64,000 bases of DNA. Source: Lederbergia galactosidilytica. Its GTDB lineage: Bacteria; Bacillota; Bacilli; Bacillales; Bacillaceae_C. The position numbers were made by a program, and so were the translations under genes. Each line of letters opens with the position of its first letter. Positions within the stretch are counted from its first letter, which is position 1. Shown here in pieces: positions 52,265 to 62,857 of this stretch. Under the pieces are notes generated by a model. That model saw only the letters and a program-made list of their open reading frames with translations. It was not told the origin of the DNA and made no database searches. The DNA lies in the NCBI RefSeq assembly GCF_017873565.1, contig NZ_JAGGKH010000010.1, positions 1 through 64,000 on the forward strand, read 5' to 3'.

Positions 52265-52761
52265 CATGGCTCCCATATCATCATCAATATGGTCATAGTT
52301 ATTCAAATATAGCACTTACGAAGCGCTATTTACTAGTGATTGTTATAAATTACTTTTGCCAAATGATGTAAAGTTTGCCTCAAAAAGGCTCTGAATATTC
52401 GGTCGAAAGGCCAATTTAATGCTCTTCTCATTATCTTTCCAAAAAGCTTCCAAATATAGGGATTTGGCCCATATAAAATTTTTAGACCGATTGCTCCTTT
52501 GGCAATAACTCTACCAGTTACTTATATTATCTTTAACAGGTTGTCTAAATATATAGGTTACTTTTTACACTTACGAGATAAGGAAAAATCAACCCTTTCG
52601 CTATTAATTCGGGTAGGTGGGACGGCAATAAGATACCATTCACGTTGTTTCAAATAAATTTTAAAGTCCTGTTGTGACCAAATAAGTACAAATATTGATA
52701 TACGGAAATTCTTAAGCCTTTGGCTGAAATGGTTAACTTCTTGCATATTATCCTAGTAAGG
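52265..52761. other. Gap between the tarI promoter and the rhamnose operon
   Basis: About 500 bp, AT-rich. A 62-codon frame (52558-52746) has no ribosome site and no recognisable features. I see no structured RNA or repeat here. Confidence 0.4.
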
Positions 52762-52803
52762 CATTAAATAAGAGGTTGTCTTCAATAGATGACAACCTCT
52801 TAA
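52762..52803 (-). terminator. Terminator of the rhamnose operon
   Basis: AAGAGGTTGTC pairs with GACAACCTCTT around a 10-nt loop, tail ATTTAAT on the minus strand; begins 9 bp after the rfbB stop. Confidence 0.85.
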
Positions 52804-52811
52804 GAGTACGA

Positions 52812-53843
52812 TTACTTATCGTCTTTTAATAAATACTGCTTTGCAAAATACTCTTTGTATTCGCCGCTAATAATTTGCTCCCACCATTCCTTATTATCCA
52901 AATACCACTGAATGGTCTGAGCAATACCAGTTTCAAAATTATAAATTGGTTTCCAACCTAAATTTTCTAATTTTGTAGGATCAATTGCATATCGTTTATC
53001 ATGACCAAGTCGATCCTCAACAAACTTAATAAGGCTTTCTGGTTTGTCAAGGGTACTTAAAATAGTTTTAACCACTTCAAGATTAGTTTTTTCATTATGA
53101 CCCCCGACATTATAAACTTCTCCATCAACTCCCTCATGTAGAACTAAATCAATTGCAGAGCAGTGATCATAAACATGAAGCCAATCCCTAATATTTTTCC
53201 CGTCACCATATACTGGAATACTTTCATCATTTAAAACTCTCGATATAGTAAGGGGAATTAACTTCTCTGGGAAATGATATGGTCCATAATTATTAGAACA
53301 ACGGGTGATATTAACTGGCAAACCATATGTTTCATGATATGCGCGTACTAGTAAATCAGAAGAAGCCTTACTTGCACTATATGGACTATTGGGTTGAATC
53401 GGAGTATCCTCCGTAAAGAATACAGTTGGATCAAAATCTAGTTCTCCATACACCTCATCTGTTGATACATGAAGAAACTTAGATACATTGATATGTTTAG
53501 AAGCGTCTAAAAGTATTTGCGTTCCTAATACATTTGTTTTTATAAAAATTTCTGGATCTGTGATAGAACGATCCACATGACTTTCAGCTGCAAAATGTAC
53601 AACATAATCAAAGTTTTCTTTTTCAAATACACCCAAAATCGTGTCTCTATCGCTGATATCTGCTTTAATAAAATGATAATTCCTCTTATTCTCTATCTGT
53701 TTATGCTTTGTTAAATCACCTGCATATGTTAACAAATCTAAATTATAAATATCATAATCTGGATATTTATCCACCATATACTGCACAAAGTTTCCTCCAA
53801 TAAAACCCGCCCCACCAGTAACTACTATCTTTTTCTTTGACAT
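52812..53843 (-). CDS. rfbB: dTDP-glucose 4,6-dehydratase
   Basis: A 343-residue extended SDR: GGAGFIGGNFV (9-19), TDEVYG, and catalytic YSASKAS (YxxxK), with the AAESHVDRSI block characteristic of RfbB/RmlB. Second step of dTDP-L-rhamnose synthesis: dTDP-glucose to dTDP-4-keto-6-deoxyglucose. Last gene of the operon, 2 bp after rfbD. Cytosolic. L-rhamnose is a plausible component of the wall polymer or EPS made nearby. Confidence 0.95.
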   Translation of the reverse strand: MSKKKIVVTGGAGFIGGNFVQYMVDKYPDYDIYNLDLLTYAGDLTKHKQIENKRNYHFIKADISDRDTILGVFEKENFDYVVHFAAESHVDRSITDPEIFIKTNVLGTQILLDASKHINVSKFLHVSTDEVYGELDFDPTVFFTEDTPIQPNSPYSASKASSDLLVRAYHETYGLPVNITRCSNNYGPYHFPEKLIPLTISRVLNDESIPVYGDGKNIRDWLHVYDHCSAIDLVLHEGVDGEVYNVGGHNEKTNLEVVKTILSTLDKPESLIKFVEDRLGHDKRYAIDPTKLENLGWKPIYNFETGIAQTIQWYLDNKEWWEQIISGEYKEYFAKQYLLKDDK

Positions 53844-53845
53844 AA

Positions 53846-54697
53846 CTATTTCACCTCATATTTTAGCTCATTCAAATAATGTGATAATGCCTCTTGCCAT
53901 TTTGGTAATCTTGAAAATCCATTCTCATCAAGCTTTGATTTAGATAATCTTGAATTTTTCGGTCTTACTGCAGAAGTAGGAAAGTCTTCTGTTGTAATAA
54001 CATTGACTGTAACCTCTTTATTACTCTGTCTAAATATCTCCTCAGCAAATTCAGCCCAACTACAAAATCCTTCATTCGTCGCATGGTAAATTCCATAATT
54101 CCTTGTTTGAATCATTTCAATTATTAATTTGGCCAAGTCGTAAGTATAAGTTGGTGAACCAACTTGGTCACCTACAACACTTATCTCTTTATTTGAATCT
54201 GCTAATCGCAACATCGTTTTTATAAAGTTCTTCCCATTTAACCCAAAAACCCAGGAAATTCGAACAATAAAACTATCTAATGTTTCCTGAACTATTTTCT
54301 CGCCTTCATACTTGGTTAGACCATAATAGTTAATAGGATTTGTTTGATCTGTCTCCTTAAATGATGTTTCGCCTTCTCCATCAAAAACATAGTCAGTACT
54401 GACATAAAGGAATTTAGCTCCAACTCTTTTTGCTGCTTCTGCTAGATTCTTTGTTCCTTCTACATTCACATTCCAGCAAATTTCTCGCTCATTCTCTGCT
54501 TTATCCACGGATGTATACGCAGCACAATGAATAATAGCATCTGGATTTAAATCTTCTATATAATTGTTCACTTCGTTTTGCACAGTTATATCTAGATCTT
54601 TGCTTCCAACGCCGTACATGTCAAAGCTTGCTCTTTTTCCTTCATTTACAACATCATAACCTAATTGGCCTGTAAAGCCCGTTACTAGAATCTTCAT
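53846..54697 (-). CDS. rfbD: dTDP-4-dehydrorhamnose reductase
   Basis: 283 residues: TGFTGQLGYDV (6-16), AAYTSVDKAE, YVSTDYVFDGE and catalytic YYGLTKYEGE. It makes dTDP-L-rhamnose using NAD(P)H, the final pathway step. ATG 54697 is chosen over 54712 because GAGGAGAAATAGG precedes it; it starts just beyond the rfbC stop. Confidence 0.94.
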   Translation of the reverse strand: MKILVTGFTGQLGYDVVNEGKRASFDMYGVGSKDLDITVQNEVNNYIEDLNPDAIIHCAAYTSVDKAENEREICWNVNVEGTKNLAEAAKRVGAKFLYVSTDYVFDGEGETSFKETDQTNPINYYGLTKYEGEKIVQETLDSFIVRISWVFGLNGKNFIKTMLRLADSNKEISVVGDQVGSPTYTYDLAKLIIEMIQTRNYGIYHATNEGFCSWAEFAEEIFRQSNKEVTVNVITTEDFPTSAVRPKNSRLSKSKLDENGFSRLPKWQEALSHYLNELKYEVK

Positions 54698-54698
54698 C

Positions 54699-55262
54699 CT
54701 ATTTCTCCTCATAGAAAAAATTGATATCAGCTTCTTCTAAGCTTGGTGCATGTTGATCCTTTTCTGACAAAATAGGCTCGATATCCATTGGCCATTGAAC
54801 TCCAATTGTAGAATCATTCCACATAATTCCACGGTCACAATCGGGAGCATAGTCGTTATCTACTTTATATTGTACTTCGGCATCCTCTGTAATCGTCATA
54901 AAACCATGAGCGAATCCTCGTGGAACTAATAATTGTTTTTTATTTTCAGCGGAAAGTTCGATTCCGTACCATTTACCAAATGTGGGACTTCCCTTTCTAA
55001 TGTCTACTGCTACATCAAAGATTGCACCTCTCGTACATCTTACAAGTTTGGTCTGTGCTTTTGGATTCAATTGATAATGTAATCCACGTAACGTTCCTTT
55101 TGTAGCAGAAAAAGATTGATTATCTTGCACAAAGTTTAAATCTATTCCTTCTTTTATTAATTTAGAATAACTGTACGTTTCCATGAACCACCCTCGATGG
55201 TCTCCAAAGACAGCTGGTTCAATTACTTTGACACCTTCCAAATTTGTATCAATAATTTTCAT
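54699..55262 (-). CDS. rfbC: dTDP-4-dehydrorhamnose 3,5-epimerase
   Basis: 187 residues of cupin fold. Motifs: DHRGWFMETY, FVQDNQSFS, LRGLHYQ with the catalytic His, and LLVPRGFAHGF with VQYKVDNDY. Epimerises dTDP-4-keto-6-deoxyglucose at C3 and C5. ATG 55262 follows GAGGTGATGATA; ATGs three and nine bases upstream are less likely. Confidence 0.94.
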   Translation of the reverse strand: MKIIDTNLEGVKVIEPAVFGDHRGWFMETYSYSKLIKEGIDLNFVQDNQSFSATKGTLRGLHYQLNPKAQTKLVRCTRGAIFDVAVDIRKGSPTFGKWYGIELSAENKKQLLVPRGFAHGFMTITEDAEVQYKVDNDYAPDCDRGIMWNDSTIGVQWPMDIEPILSEKDQHAPSLEEADINFFYEEK

Positions 55263-55273
55263 TATCATCACCT

Positions 55274-56152
55274 CTAGTATTTAACTTCCCCATTGGCCAC
55301 TTTTAACAAGTAATGGCCATATCCTGTTTTAGAAAATGCCTTTGCTGAACGAAATAATTCTTCTTGTGTTATCCACCCATTAATATAAGCTATTTCTTCA
55401 AGTGCGGATATTTTAATCCCTTGATGTTCTTCCACTGTTCTTACAAAGTTTGTCGCAGCTACTAAGCTTTCATGTGTCCCTGTATCTAACCATGTATAAC
55501 CACGACCCAATAATTCAACATGGAGATCTCCAAGTTTTAAATATTCTTCATTGATAGAAGTGATTTCTAGTTCTCCACGGTGAGAAGGTTTTACATTTTT
55601 CGCAATATCGACAACACGATTATCATAAAAATACAATCCGGTTATTGCGTAATTTGATTTAGGTTCACGGGGTTTTTCCTCCACGCTTATAACTTTCCCA
55701 TTACTATCAAATTCAACAACGCCAAATCGTTGGGGATCTGGAACATGGTACCCAAAGACGGTAGCGCCGCTCTTTCTATTCGTGGCTGTAATTAATTTAT
55801 TTCTTAAACCACTACCGTAATAAATATTGTCTCCTAAAATCATAGCAACTGGGTCTTTCCCAATAAAATCCTCGCCAAGAATAAAAGCTTGTGCTAACCC
55901 TTCTGGTTTTTCTTGAACTACATATTCTAGGCTTATTCCATACTGAGAACCATCCCCAAGTAAGGCATTAAAGCGTGGCAAATCTTCCGGTGTCGAAATA
56001 ATTAATATATCCCTGATACCCGCCAACATTAATGTAGATAACGGATAAAATATCATCGGTTTATCATAGACAGGTAGTAACTGCTTACTAGTTACCATCG
56101 TTAATGGATATAGCCGTGTTCCACTTCCTCCGGCTAAAATAATTCCCTTCAT
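55274..56152 (-). CDS. rfbA: Glucose-1-phosphate thymidylyltransferase
   Basis: 292 residues with the nucleotidyltransferase signature [11 protein letters not shown] (8-18), EKPxG and the [19 protein letters not shown] block. First step of dTDP-L-rhamnose synthesis. First gene of the minus-strand operon rfbA-rfbC-rfbD-rfbB, which is complete here. RBS GTAGGAGATG before ATG 56152. Confidence 0.95.
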   Translation of the reverse strand: MKGIILAGGSGTRLYPLTMVTSKQLLPVYDKPMIFYPLSTLMLAGIRDILIISTPEDLPRFNALLGDGSQYGISLEYVVQEKPEGLAQAFILGEDFIGKDPVAMILGDNIYYGSGLRNKLITATNRKSGATVFGYHVPDPQRFGVVEFDSNGKVISVEEKPREPKSNYAITGLYFYDNRVVDIAKNVKPSHRGELEITSINEEYLKLGDLHVELLGRGYTWLDTGTHESLVAATNFVRTVEEHQGIKISALEEIAYINGWITQEELFRSAKAFSKTGYGHYLLKVANGEVKY

Positions 56153-56374
56153 TAAATCATCTCCTACTAATATATTATATAGTTTCTAAAGCGCTCGGAT
56201 CATATTCCTAGTTTCACTATTGGATCTAGGGATTGAAGAGAAGCTAATATCATTAAAAATATAGTCGAATACTGTTACCCACCGACAATTATAACAAATT
56301 ACAATTAACATGCATAATTTATCTTTTGGCATTTTCTATGGTATTTTTATGAAAATACACAACTACAATAATAT

Positions 56375-56414
56375 AAAAAGGTGCATTTTGAAAATATTCA
56401 AAATGCACCTTTTT
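56375..56414 (-). terminator. Strong two-way terminator
   Basis: AAAAAGGTGCATTTTGAA pairs perfectly with its reverse complement around AATA and is flanked by T/A runs on both sides. It follows the glucosaminidase gene; no gene lies in the rest of the 56153-56449 gap. Confidence 0.9.
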
Positions 56415-56449
56415 AATACTAAATATGGGATTCAGTTCAGGCATATGAC

Positions 56450-59400
56450 CTATTTAACTTCAATATAATCACCAGAAACCCAGCCTTCATTTCCATCCAC
56501 TTTAATTTTGTACCAATCGGCATTTTTACCAACAATGGTTACTTTCGTATTTTTAGGTAATGTTTGGATAATGCTATGACCAGTCGTTGGACCAGTTCTG
56601 AAATTAAGTCCACTTGTTGTAACAGCAGTTTTACCCTCTAATTTACGATCAAGCTTATATTGAGCATCACCCGTCGGCTTAGGGGAGGTACTTGGTTGAT
56701 TTTTAAATTTCGGTATATCCAAGTGTAACACATATGCGTCTAACAGATTATATATATTTGCCATTTTTGTTGTTTGAGCTTCAGCCCAAGCTACATGAGT
56801 AGCATATTGATGTGTTGCATATCCATGAGTTTCGATAAAATCTGGATTCCAACGCATTTTATATAGTGTATTTTGACCACTATTAATATATCCATTCGAT
56901 ATAAACTGCGCTCCTCCTATAATCGCATCTTCTATTTTAAACCATCCTTCTTGATACGCTCTTATTGAGCCCAAAACACCTGGATTTTGATCAAGAGCCC
57001 CAATACCAAAAGCATTATAGATTGGTTTAATATTTTTTGCATCTTTTGCATTAAACTTTTTATCCTCGGTAATTTTCCAAATCCATTTATTATCATCATT
57101 GACTTTATATTCAGCAATAAATGTCCCATTTGGTAGGAAGGAAACCCATTTATTTTTGCTTATTTCTCCTACTTGAATAGTACCATTTGATAAAATTGAT
57201 GCCCCATTACCTGTTTCATGAAGAGCATGTGAGATTAAGTACACTTCATTTATACTATATTTTTGGCTGGCGGCAATAAACGCATTTGCTTTGCCGGAAA
57301 ATTCCCCTTTTCCAATAAGAACTTTATTATTTAGCTCATTAACACTTAACCCAGCTGTTTTTGAAAGGTTTAAAAATTGCAGATAACTACTAGACTTTTT
57401 TGAAAAGTTATTCGGATTTGCATAATATTCAACAAACTCCCTACTTGCATATAAAGCCCCAGCCCCATCAGCCTTAGGATTAACCACCATCTGTCTATCA
57501 ATCATTTTTGAAAAGTCAATAGTGTAGTTTGTGTAATTTTCCACTGATCCTATTCTTCTGAAAGCACTCTCTTTATTTACGGTTGGCCCTTTGCCCTTTG
57601 AGACTAATTTAACTTCAATGGCCTCTAAGCGTTTCGATAAGCCTTGAGATCCAGCTTCCATTCCATTATTGGCCCAACCTAGCCAACCAAAGTTTTGGGC
57701 GTGGACACGATAATAAATATCATAATGTTTTTCCATTTCTCCAGTTAGATTAATTTTAATGGCTTCAAGACGCTTGCTTTCTCCACTAGTTCCGGATAGT
57801 GCACCGTTGGAGACACTTTTCAACCAGCCTTTACTTTGCACATGTGTGGAATATGTAATTCCTCCACTAAAAGGAGCATCTTTCAATTCAATCTTAATTG
57901 CTTCTAAGCGTTTCGCTTTCCTCGTAGTTCCACTTATTACCCCATCTGATACAGAATTCATCCATCCATGAGTTTGGACATGTGTGGAATAAACGACAGA
58001 TGGCTTCGTAAGAGAAGGTCTAGCTGTTGGACCGGGAGCTTCTTTACCTTTTTCAACTAATTTAATTTCTATGGCTTCAAGACGCTTAGATAAGCCTTCT
58101 GTCCCAGCGACTTCCCCATTTTTCGCCCAATCCAACCATCCAAATGTTTGGGAATGAACGCGATAATACACATCATAATTTTTCGCAACTTCGCCTGTAA
58201 GATTTATTTTAATGGCTTCCAATCGCTTACCTTGTCCAGTAGAACCAGATGAGGCATTATCGGAAACATTGCTTATCCATCCTTTTCCTTGAACATGGCT
58301 AGAATATGTAATTCCACCACTATATGGGGAATCCTGTAAAGCTATTTTGATTGCTTCCAACCGTTTGGATTCACCTTTTGTACCACTCATTTTCCCATCT
58401 TTAACTGAACCCATCCAACCATAGGATTGAACATGTGTGGAATAAGATACAGATGGCTCTGTGAGATATGGTTTATTCGTGGAACCTGGAGCCTTACCGC
58501 CTTTTTTCACTAATTTGATTTGTATACCTTCTAAGCGTTTAGCAAGTCCTTCCGTTCCTGCTGGTTCACCATTTTTTGCCCAATCTAACCAACCAAACGT
58601 TTGGGAATGAACGCGATAATACACATCATAATTTTTCGCCTCTTTACCAGTTAATTCAATTTTAATTGCCTCTAGTCGCTTGTGCTTACCACTAGTTCCA
58701 CTCACCTCTCCTGCAGAAACAGGGTCTTGCCAACCGTAAGTCTGTACATGTGTAGAATATTTCAAACCTAAGTCGTTCATATTACTAATTGAAATTTTAA
58801 TAGCTTCTAAGCGTTTTGCTTTTCCCGTAGTTCCACTTAAAGTCCCGTCTTTAACTGTTTCCAACCAACCGTGGGTTTGTACATGGGTAGAATAGTTAAT
58901 AGAAGGAGCTTGGTTAGTTTGTATCATATAGCTTTTCATGACTACTTTATTCGATTCCTCTTCAATAGAAGTTAAATCTTCTTCTAATGGCGCTTCCTTT
59001 GATTGTCCCTCTTTTGATAAATCCTCTTCTATTGATTCTCCATCTTCCTCAGTGACCAATTCTTCATCTTCTACTATTTCAACTTCTGTAGATTCATAAT
59101 CATTTGTTTCATTATCTTCCACAGTATTTGAGGTTTCATCTATTATTTCTGCGTCTTCCACAGCATTTAAAGATTCATATTCCTCTTCTGTAATTTCAAC
59201 CTTTTGACTGTCTTCATCTATTAAATAATATACTGTTTCTTGATTCATCACAGTATTATACTCATCTCTGATTTTTAGCAATTCAATAGAAGTGCCATTT
59301 TCATTTTCATCGATAATAGTCGTCTCGGTGGTTAATTCAAGAGGGCTTACCTCTTCAACTTCAAATGAATCAGATTGCATTAATCTATAAACAACCTTTT

Positions 59401-59737
59401 CATCCTCTTTTATAACAAGTTCACTGAGTTCGGTAGTATCCTCAAGAGTGATCTCTTTAATCTCTTCTGTTGAATTTGATTTTTCGTTAAAGGTTTCAAT
59501 TTTCCCAATAGCAGTTGTCTTCGATTCATCCGTCCATCCATTTAAAAATAATTTTATATTCTCACTAATCTCTATCTCCTGCTCTGTTCCATCATATTGA
59601 ATAAAATAATAGCTAAAATCCTCTCCAAAGTCAGTTATGTCCGGACTTTCTAATGCGTAAGCAAAAGTGCCTTGAGAGAACAACACGGAAAACATTAATA
59701 ATATACAACTTATTAAACTTATCTTTCTTTGCATCAT
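56450..59737 (-). CDS. Secreted glucosaminidase with nine ChW repeats and SH3 domain
   Basis: 1095 residues. Signal peptide (1-28), a beta-rich N-terminal domain (about 40-135) and an acidic, Thr/Glu-rich linker (about 140-270). Nine ChW repeats (about 280-720) follow in three triplets; each has the pattern Y-[ST]-x-H-x-Q-x-x-G-W ... G-T-x-G-x-x-K-R-L-E-[AG]-I. Then comes a GH73-type glucosaminidase domain with SHALHETGNG (catalytic Glu) and finally a C-terminal SH3_3 domain (RTGPTTGHS ... GWVSGDYIEV). It should cut N-acetylglucosamine bonds of peptidoglycan while bound to the wall. ATG 59737 with GGGAGATTG. Divergent from the amidase below. Confidence 0.9.
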   Translation of the reverse strand: MMQRKISLISCILLMFSVLFSQGTFAYALESPDITDFGEDFSYYFIQYDGTEQEIEISENIKLFLNGWTDESKTTAIGKIETFNEKSNSTEEIKEITLEDTTELSELVIKEDEKVVYRLMQSDSFEVEEVSPLELTTETTIIDENENGTSIELLKIRDEYNTVMNQETVYYLIDEDSQKVEITEEEYESLNAVEDAEIIDETSNTVEDNETNDYESTEVEIVEDEELVTEEDGESIEEDLSKEGQSKEAPLEEDLTSIEEESNKVVMKSYMIQTNQAPSINYSTHVQTHGWLETVKDGTLSGTTGKAKRLEAIKISISNMNDLGLKYSTHVQTYGWQDPVSAGEVSGTSGKHKRLEAIKIELTGKEAKNYDVYYRVHSQTFGWLDWAKNGEPAGTEGLAKRLEGIQIKLVKKGGKAPGSTNKPYLTEPSVSYSTHVQSYGWMGSVKDGKMSGTKGESKRLEAIKIALQDSPYSGGITYSSHVQGKGWISNVSDNASSGSTGQGKRLEAIKINLTGEVAKNYDVYYRVHSQTFGWLDWAKNGEVAGTEGLSKRLEAIEIKLVEKGKEAPGPTARPSLTKPSVVYSTHVQTHGWMNSVSDGVISGTTRKAKRLEAIKIELKDAPFSGGITYSTHVQSKGWLKSVSNGALSGTSGESKRLEAIKINLTGEMEKHYDIYYRVHAQNFGWLGWANNGMEAGSQGLSKRLEAIEVKLVSKGKGPTVNKESAFRRIGSVENYTNYTIDFSKMIDRQMVVNPKADGAGALYASREFVEYYANPNNFSKKSSSYLQFLNLSKTAGLSVNELNNKVLIGKGEFSGKANAFIAASQKYSINEVYLISHALHETGNGASILSNGTIQVGEISKNKWVSFLPNGTFIAEYKVNDDNKWIWKITEDKKFNAKDAKNIKPIYNAFGIGALDQNPGVLGSIRAYQEGWFKIEDAIIGGAQFISNGYINSGQNTLYKMRWNPDFIETHGYATHQYATHVAWAEAQTTKMANIYNLLDAYVLHLDIPKFKNQPSTSPKPTGDAQYKLDRKLEGKTAVTTSGLNFRTGPTTGHSIIQTLPKNTKVTIVGKNADWYKIKVDGNEGWVSGDYIEVK

Positions 59738-60217
59738 CAATCTCCCTAAACTTAAGTTTTACAAAATTAGTTGCTTTATTAAATACAAATTATTTTCTCT
59801 TAATCTAGTTACAAGCAAAGACAAAAGTACCATTGAGACTTTCTGTTCCTTTCACCTCTCTAACATTTAAAAACGAGACATATGACCTATCTTCTTTTTA
59901 GAATACTAAGTCAAAATTATGTGAATTATTCGAGTTGAACCTAGTAAATTAACCCTCCTAATTTAGCTTACTTATATGATCTTTTGTCGTAACTTTCAAA
60001 ACTCGAATCATGTCATATATTAACATATATTCGAACTTTACTCTATAACAAATCAGCAGAAAATTAGTTCTTTATAATCAACTTCCATAATAGAATCCTC
60101 TATCCAAAGAACTCTTTTACTGGTAGTATTTAGCCATTTTTATGCTAGAATAGTATATTGAATTGTAGGATTTTGTTGAAAATACAATTTAAGACTAGAT
60201 TAACAGGGAGAATCAGA
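59738..60217. other. Divergent control region of the two wall hydrolases
   Basis: 480 bp, AT-rich, no ORF. An extended -10 (TGCTAGAAT, 60143-60151) could serve the amidase. No convincing minus-strand promoter was found by eye. Confidence 0.45.
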
Positions 60218-62806
60218 ATGCAAAGAATTTTACTTAGTAGTTTGAGTTTGTTGTTAATGATTTTTACGTTTAATGGAACTATTGCTTTTGCAGAGGAAAA
60301 TCCCACCGAACAAAGGGATGGAGAAGAAACTAGTTATTTCTCCATTCATTACGATGGTGAGGAACAAGAGGTAATACTTGAGGATGATACTAAATTGATT
60401 TTAACGAGCTGGATAGATGAATCCAAGTCAGCAGTTCGTGCTACATTAAGAAGTAGTGAGCAAACATCCACATCAAATTCTACTAATGAATTAATATTGG
60501 AAGTGACTGAACATCCTATTGAGTTAAAATTACCAGAAGATAAAAGTATTTATTATACTCTACATCCTTCTGATTTATTTATTGTAGAAGAATTAAACTT
60601 GTCAGATTCTAATATTCCAACTGACATAATTGAAAATGAAGTCGAAGTGGAAGATGAAGTTGATAATTCTGAAGATGAAACTACTACCACAGATAAAAGA
60701 ATAAACAAAGAAGAAGAAACAGATGCTGAATCTGTAGATGAGCAAAAACCGAAGATTGCATCTGATGAAAATGAAAATTCAACAAATACAGTAGCTCCCA
60801 CTAAGGACATGACAATTACAAGTGAAGCATACTCCATCCAAAGCGAGGATCCTATTATTAGTTACTCTACTCATATTCAAGGAATTGGTTGGCAAAGTCC
60901 CGTATTCAACGGGGAAACATCAGGAACATCTGGCAAAGCTAAACGTTTAGAAGGTATTAAGATTTCTATCGATAACGCAAAAGATTTGGATGTTACATAC
61001 ACTACTCACGTTCAAGGTTATGGGTGGCTCGATTATGTTTCTGATGGAATAGTAAGTGGTACCACTGGGAAAGCAAAACGATTAGAAGCCATTAAAATTG
61101 AATTAACTGGTAAAAAGGCCCAAGATTACGATGTCTATTACCGTGTCCATGCACAAACTCACGGTTGGCTTGGTTGGGCGAAAAATGGGGAACCTGCTGG
61201 AACAGAAGGTCTTTCTAAAAGATTGGAAGCAATCGAAATAAAAGTAATCGAAAAAGGATCTAATGATAATATTTCAACAGGTAATTCATTTATTAAGAAA
61301 CCTACCATCGTTTATTCTACTCATGTACAAACATATGGCTGGATGAACCAAGTTAGAAATGGAGCGTTGAGCGGAACGACAGGTAAGGAAAAGCGATTAG
61401 AAGCAATTAAAATCAGTTTACAAGATTCCAATTACTCCGGAGATGTAGTTTACTCTACGCATGTACAGAATCTTGGGTGGTTAGATAACGTATCTAACGG
61501 GGGCGTTTCCGGCACAAATGGACAAAGTAAACGGATGGAAGCTATAAAAATCAACCTCACAGGAGGAGTAGCCAAATATTACGATGTATACTATCGCGTG
61601 CATTCGCAATCTTTTGGATGGCTTGGTTGGGCAAAAAATGGACAAGCCGCTGGGACAGAAGGTTTGTCCAAGAGACTTGAAGCTATTGAAATTAAATTGG
61701 TAGCAAAAGGAGGAAAAGCTCCTGGATCAACTGCTGATCGATTTCTGACTAAGCCTTCAATTGTTTATTCTTCACACGTTCAAACGTATGGTTGGTTAGA
61801 GTCAGTTAAGGATGGGGCAGTGAGTGGCACTCAAGGACAGTCAAAACGGTTAGAAGCAATCAAAATAGACCTGAAGAATTCTCCATACTCAGGAAATATT
61901 GTTTACTCTACCCACGTTCAAACGTATGGTTGGTTAAATGACGTCTCCAACGGGGCAATAGCTGGAACAAATGGGCAAAGTAAACGAATGGAAGCCATTC
62001 AAATTAATCTCACTGGTGAAATTGCAAAACATTATGATGTGTATTACCGAGTGCATTCCCAATCATATGGATGGCTTGGTTGGGCGAAGAATGGAATGAA
62101 AGCCGGATCAGAAGGTAACTCCAAACGCTTGGAAGCTATCGAAATAAAATTAGTGCCTAAAGGTAAAGGACAATCCGTAAAAGCAAGCGAGGCATTCAAG
62201 CAACCAGTTAAAATTAAAGTCTTTCTTGACCCAGGACACGGAGGCTTTGATACAGGAGCAGTAGCTGGAGGAGTAAGAGAAGCAGACTTAAACTTGACCG
62301 TTGCAAAAAAGGTTGAAAAGCTATTAAAAGCTCGTGGCTATTCTGTACATATGTCACGAAACAACGATACGTATGTCGGATTATATGACAGAGCTCAAAT
62401 GGCAAATAATTTAGATGCTGATATATTCATTAGTGTCCACCATAACTCAACAGCTTTTGCGACAACTATCGTAAATGGTATTGAATCTTACTATTATAAA
62501 TATAATAAAGAATATCCTTCAAAAATAAACCAGGATATGCATAATAATCCTGAAAGAATTAAAAAGAGTATAACATTAGCAAGCTTAGTTCACCAGAACA
62601 TGCATAAGAAAACCGGGGCAGTAAACCGTGGTATTGGCGGGGCATCCTTTGCGGTAGTTCGTGAAACGAAAATGCCAGCAACATTATTAGAACTTGGATA
62701 TATTAATAATGCAACCGAACGTATTAAATTGGTGAGTGATTCATATCAAAATAAATTAGCTGAAGCAATAGCCAATGGTGTAGATCAGTACTTCAATATC
62801 TATTAA
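60218..62806 (+). CDS. Secreted N-acetylmuramoyl-L-alanine amidase with nine ChW repeats
   Basis: 862 residues. Signal peptide (1-25), then an N-terminal domain matching that of the divergent hydrolase (SYFSIHYDGEEQEV; KSIYYTLHPSDLF), an acidic linker, nine ChW repeats in three triplets (about 195-640), and a C-terminal Amidase_3 domain. Zinc/catalytic residues are seen in DPGHGGFD, VREADLN, SVHHNS and LLELGY. It cleaves the MurNAc-L-Ala bond. ATG 60218 with AGGGAGAATCAGA; the frame runs to 60158 upstream but matches no signal peptide. Confidence 0.92.
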   Translation: MQRILLSSLSLLLMIFTFNGTIAFAEENPTEQRDGEETSYFSIHYDGEEQEVILEDDTKLILTSWIDESKSAVRATLRSSEQTSTSNSTNELILEVTEHPIELKLPEDKSIYYTLHPSDLFIVEELNLSDSNIPTDIIENEVEVEDEVDNSEDETTTTDKRINKEEETDAESVDEQKPKIASDENENSTNTVAPTKDMTITSEAYSIQSEDPIISYSTHIQGIGWQSPVFNGETSGTSGKAKRLEGIKISIDNAKDLDVTYTTHVQGYGWLDYVSDGIVSGTTGKAKRLEAIKIELTGKKAQDYDVYYRVHAQTHGWLGWAKNGEPAGTEGLSKRLEAIEIKVIEKGSNDNISTGNSFIKKPTIVYSTHVQTYGWMNQVRNGALSGTTGKEKRLEAIKISLQDSNYSGDVVYSTHVQNLGWLDNVSNGGVSGTNGQSKRMEAIKINLTGGVAKYYDVYYRVHSQSFGWLGWAKNGQAAGTEGLSKRLEAIEIKLVAKGGKAPGSTADRFLTKPSIVYSSHVQTYGWLESVKDGAVSGTQGQSKRLEAIKIDLKNSPYSGNIVYSTHVQTYGWLNDVSNGAIAGTNGQSKRMEAIQINLTGEIAKHYDVYYRVHSQSYGWLGWAKNGMKAGSEGNSKRLEAIEIKLVPKGKGQSVKASEAFKQPVKIKVFLDPGHGGFDTGAVAGGVREADLNLTVAKKVEKLLKARGYSVHMSRNNDTYVGLYDRAQMANNLDADIFISVHHNSTAFATTIVNGIESYYYKYNKEYPSKINQDMHNNPERIKKSITLASLVHQNMHKKTGAVNRGIGGASFAVVRETKMPATLLELGYINNATERIKLVSDSYQNKLAEAIANGVDQYFNIY

Positions 62807-62807
62807 T

Positions 62808-62852
62808 AAAAAAGAGGTCTCGGAATGAAGATACTTCCAGACCTCTTTTTTA
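62808..62852. terminator. Two-way terminator
   Basis: AAAAAAGAGGTCT and AGACCTCTTTTTT with GGAA/TTCC inner pairing; lies between the amidase and the minus-strand small gene. Confidence 0.88.
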
Positions 62853-62857
62853 TCATT

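Noticed and set aside
52558-52746. 62-codon minus-strand ORF in the tarI-rfbB gap
   Set aside because: No ribosome site, no family features and AT-rich random composition.
56441-59892. CATATGACCTAT on both sides of the glucosaminidase gene
   Set aside because: Only 12 bp, no inverted ends, no transposase and one copy overlaps the stop-codon region; probably chance.
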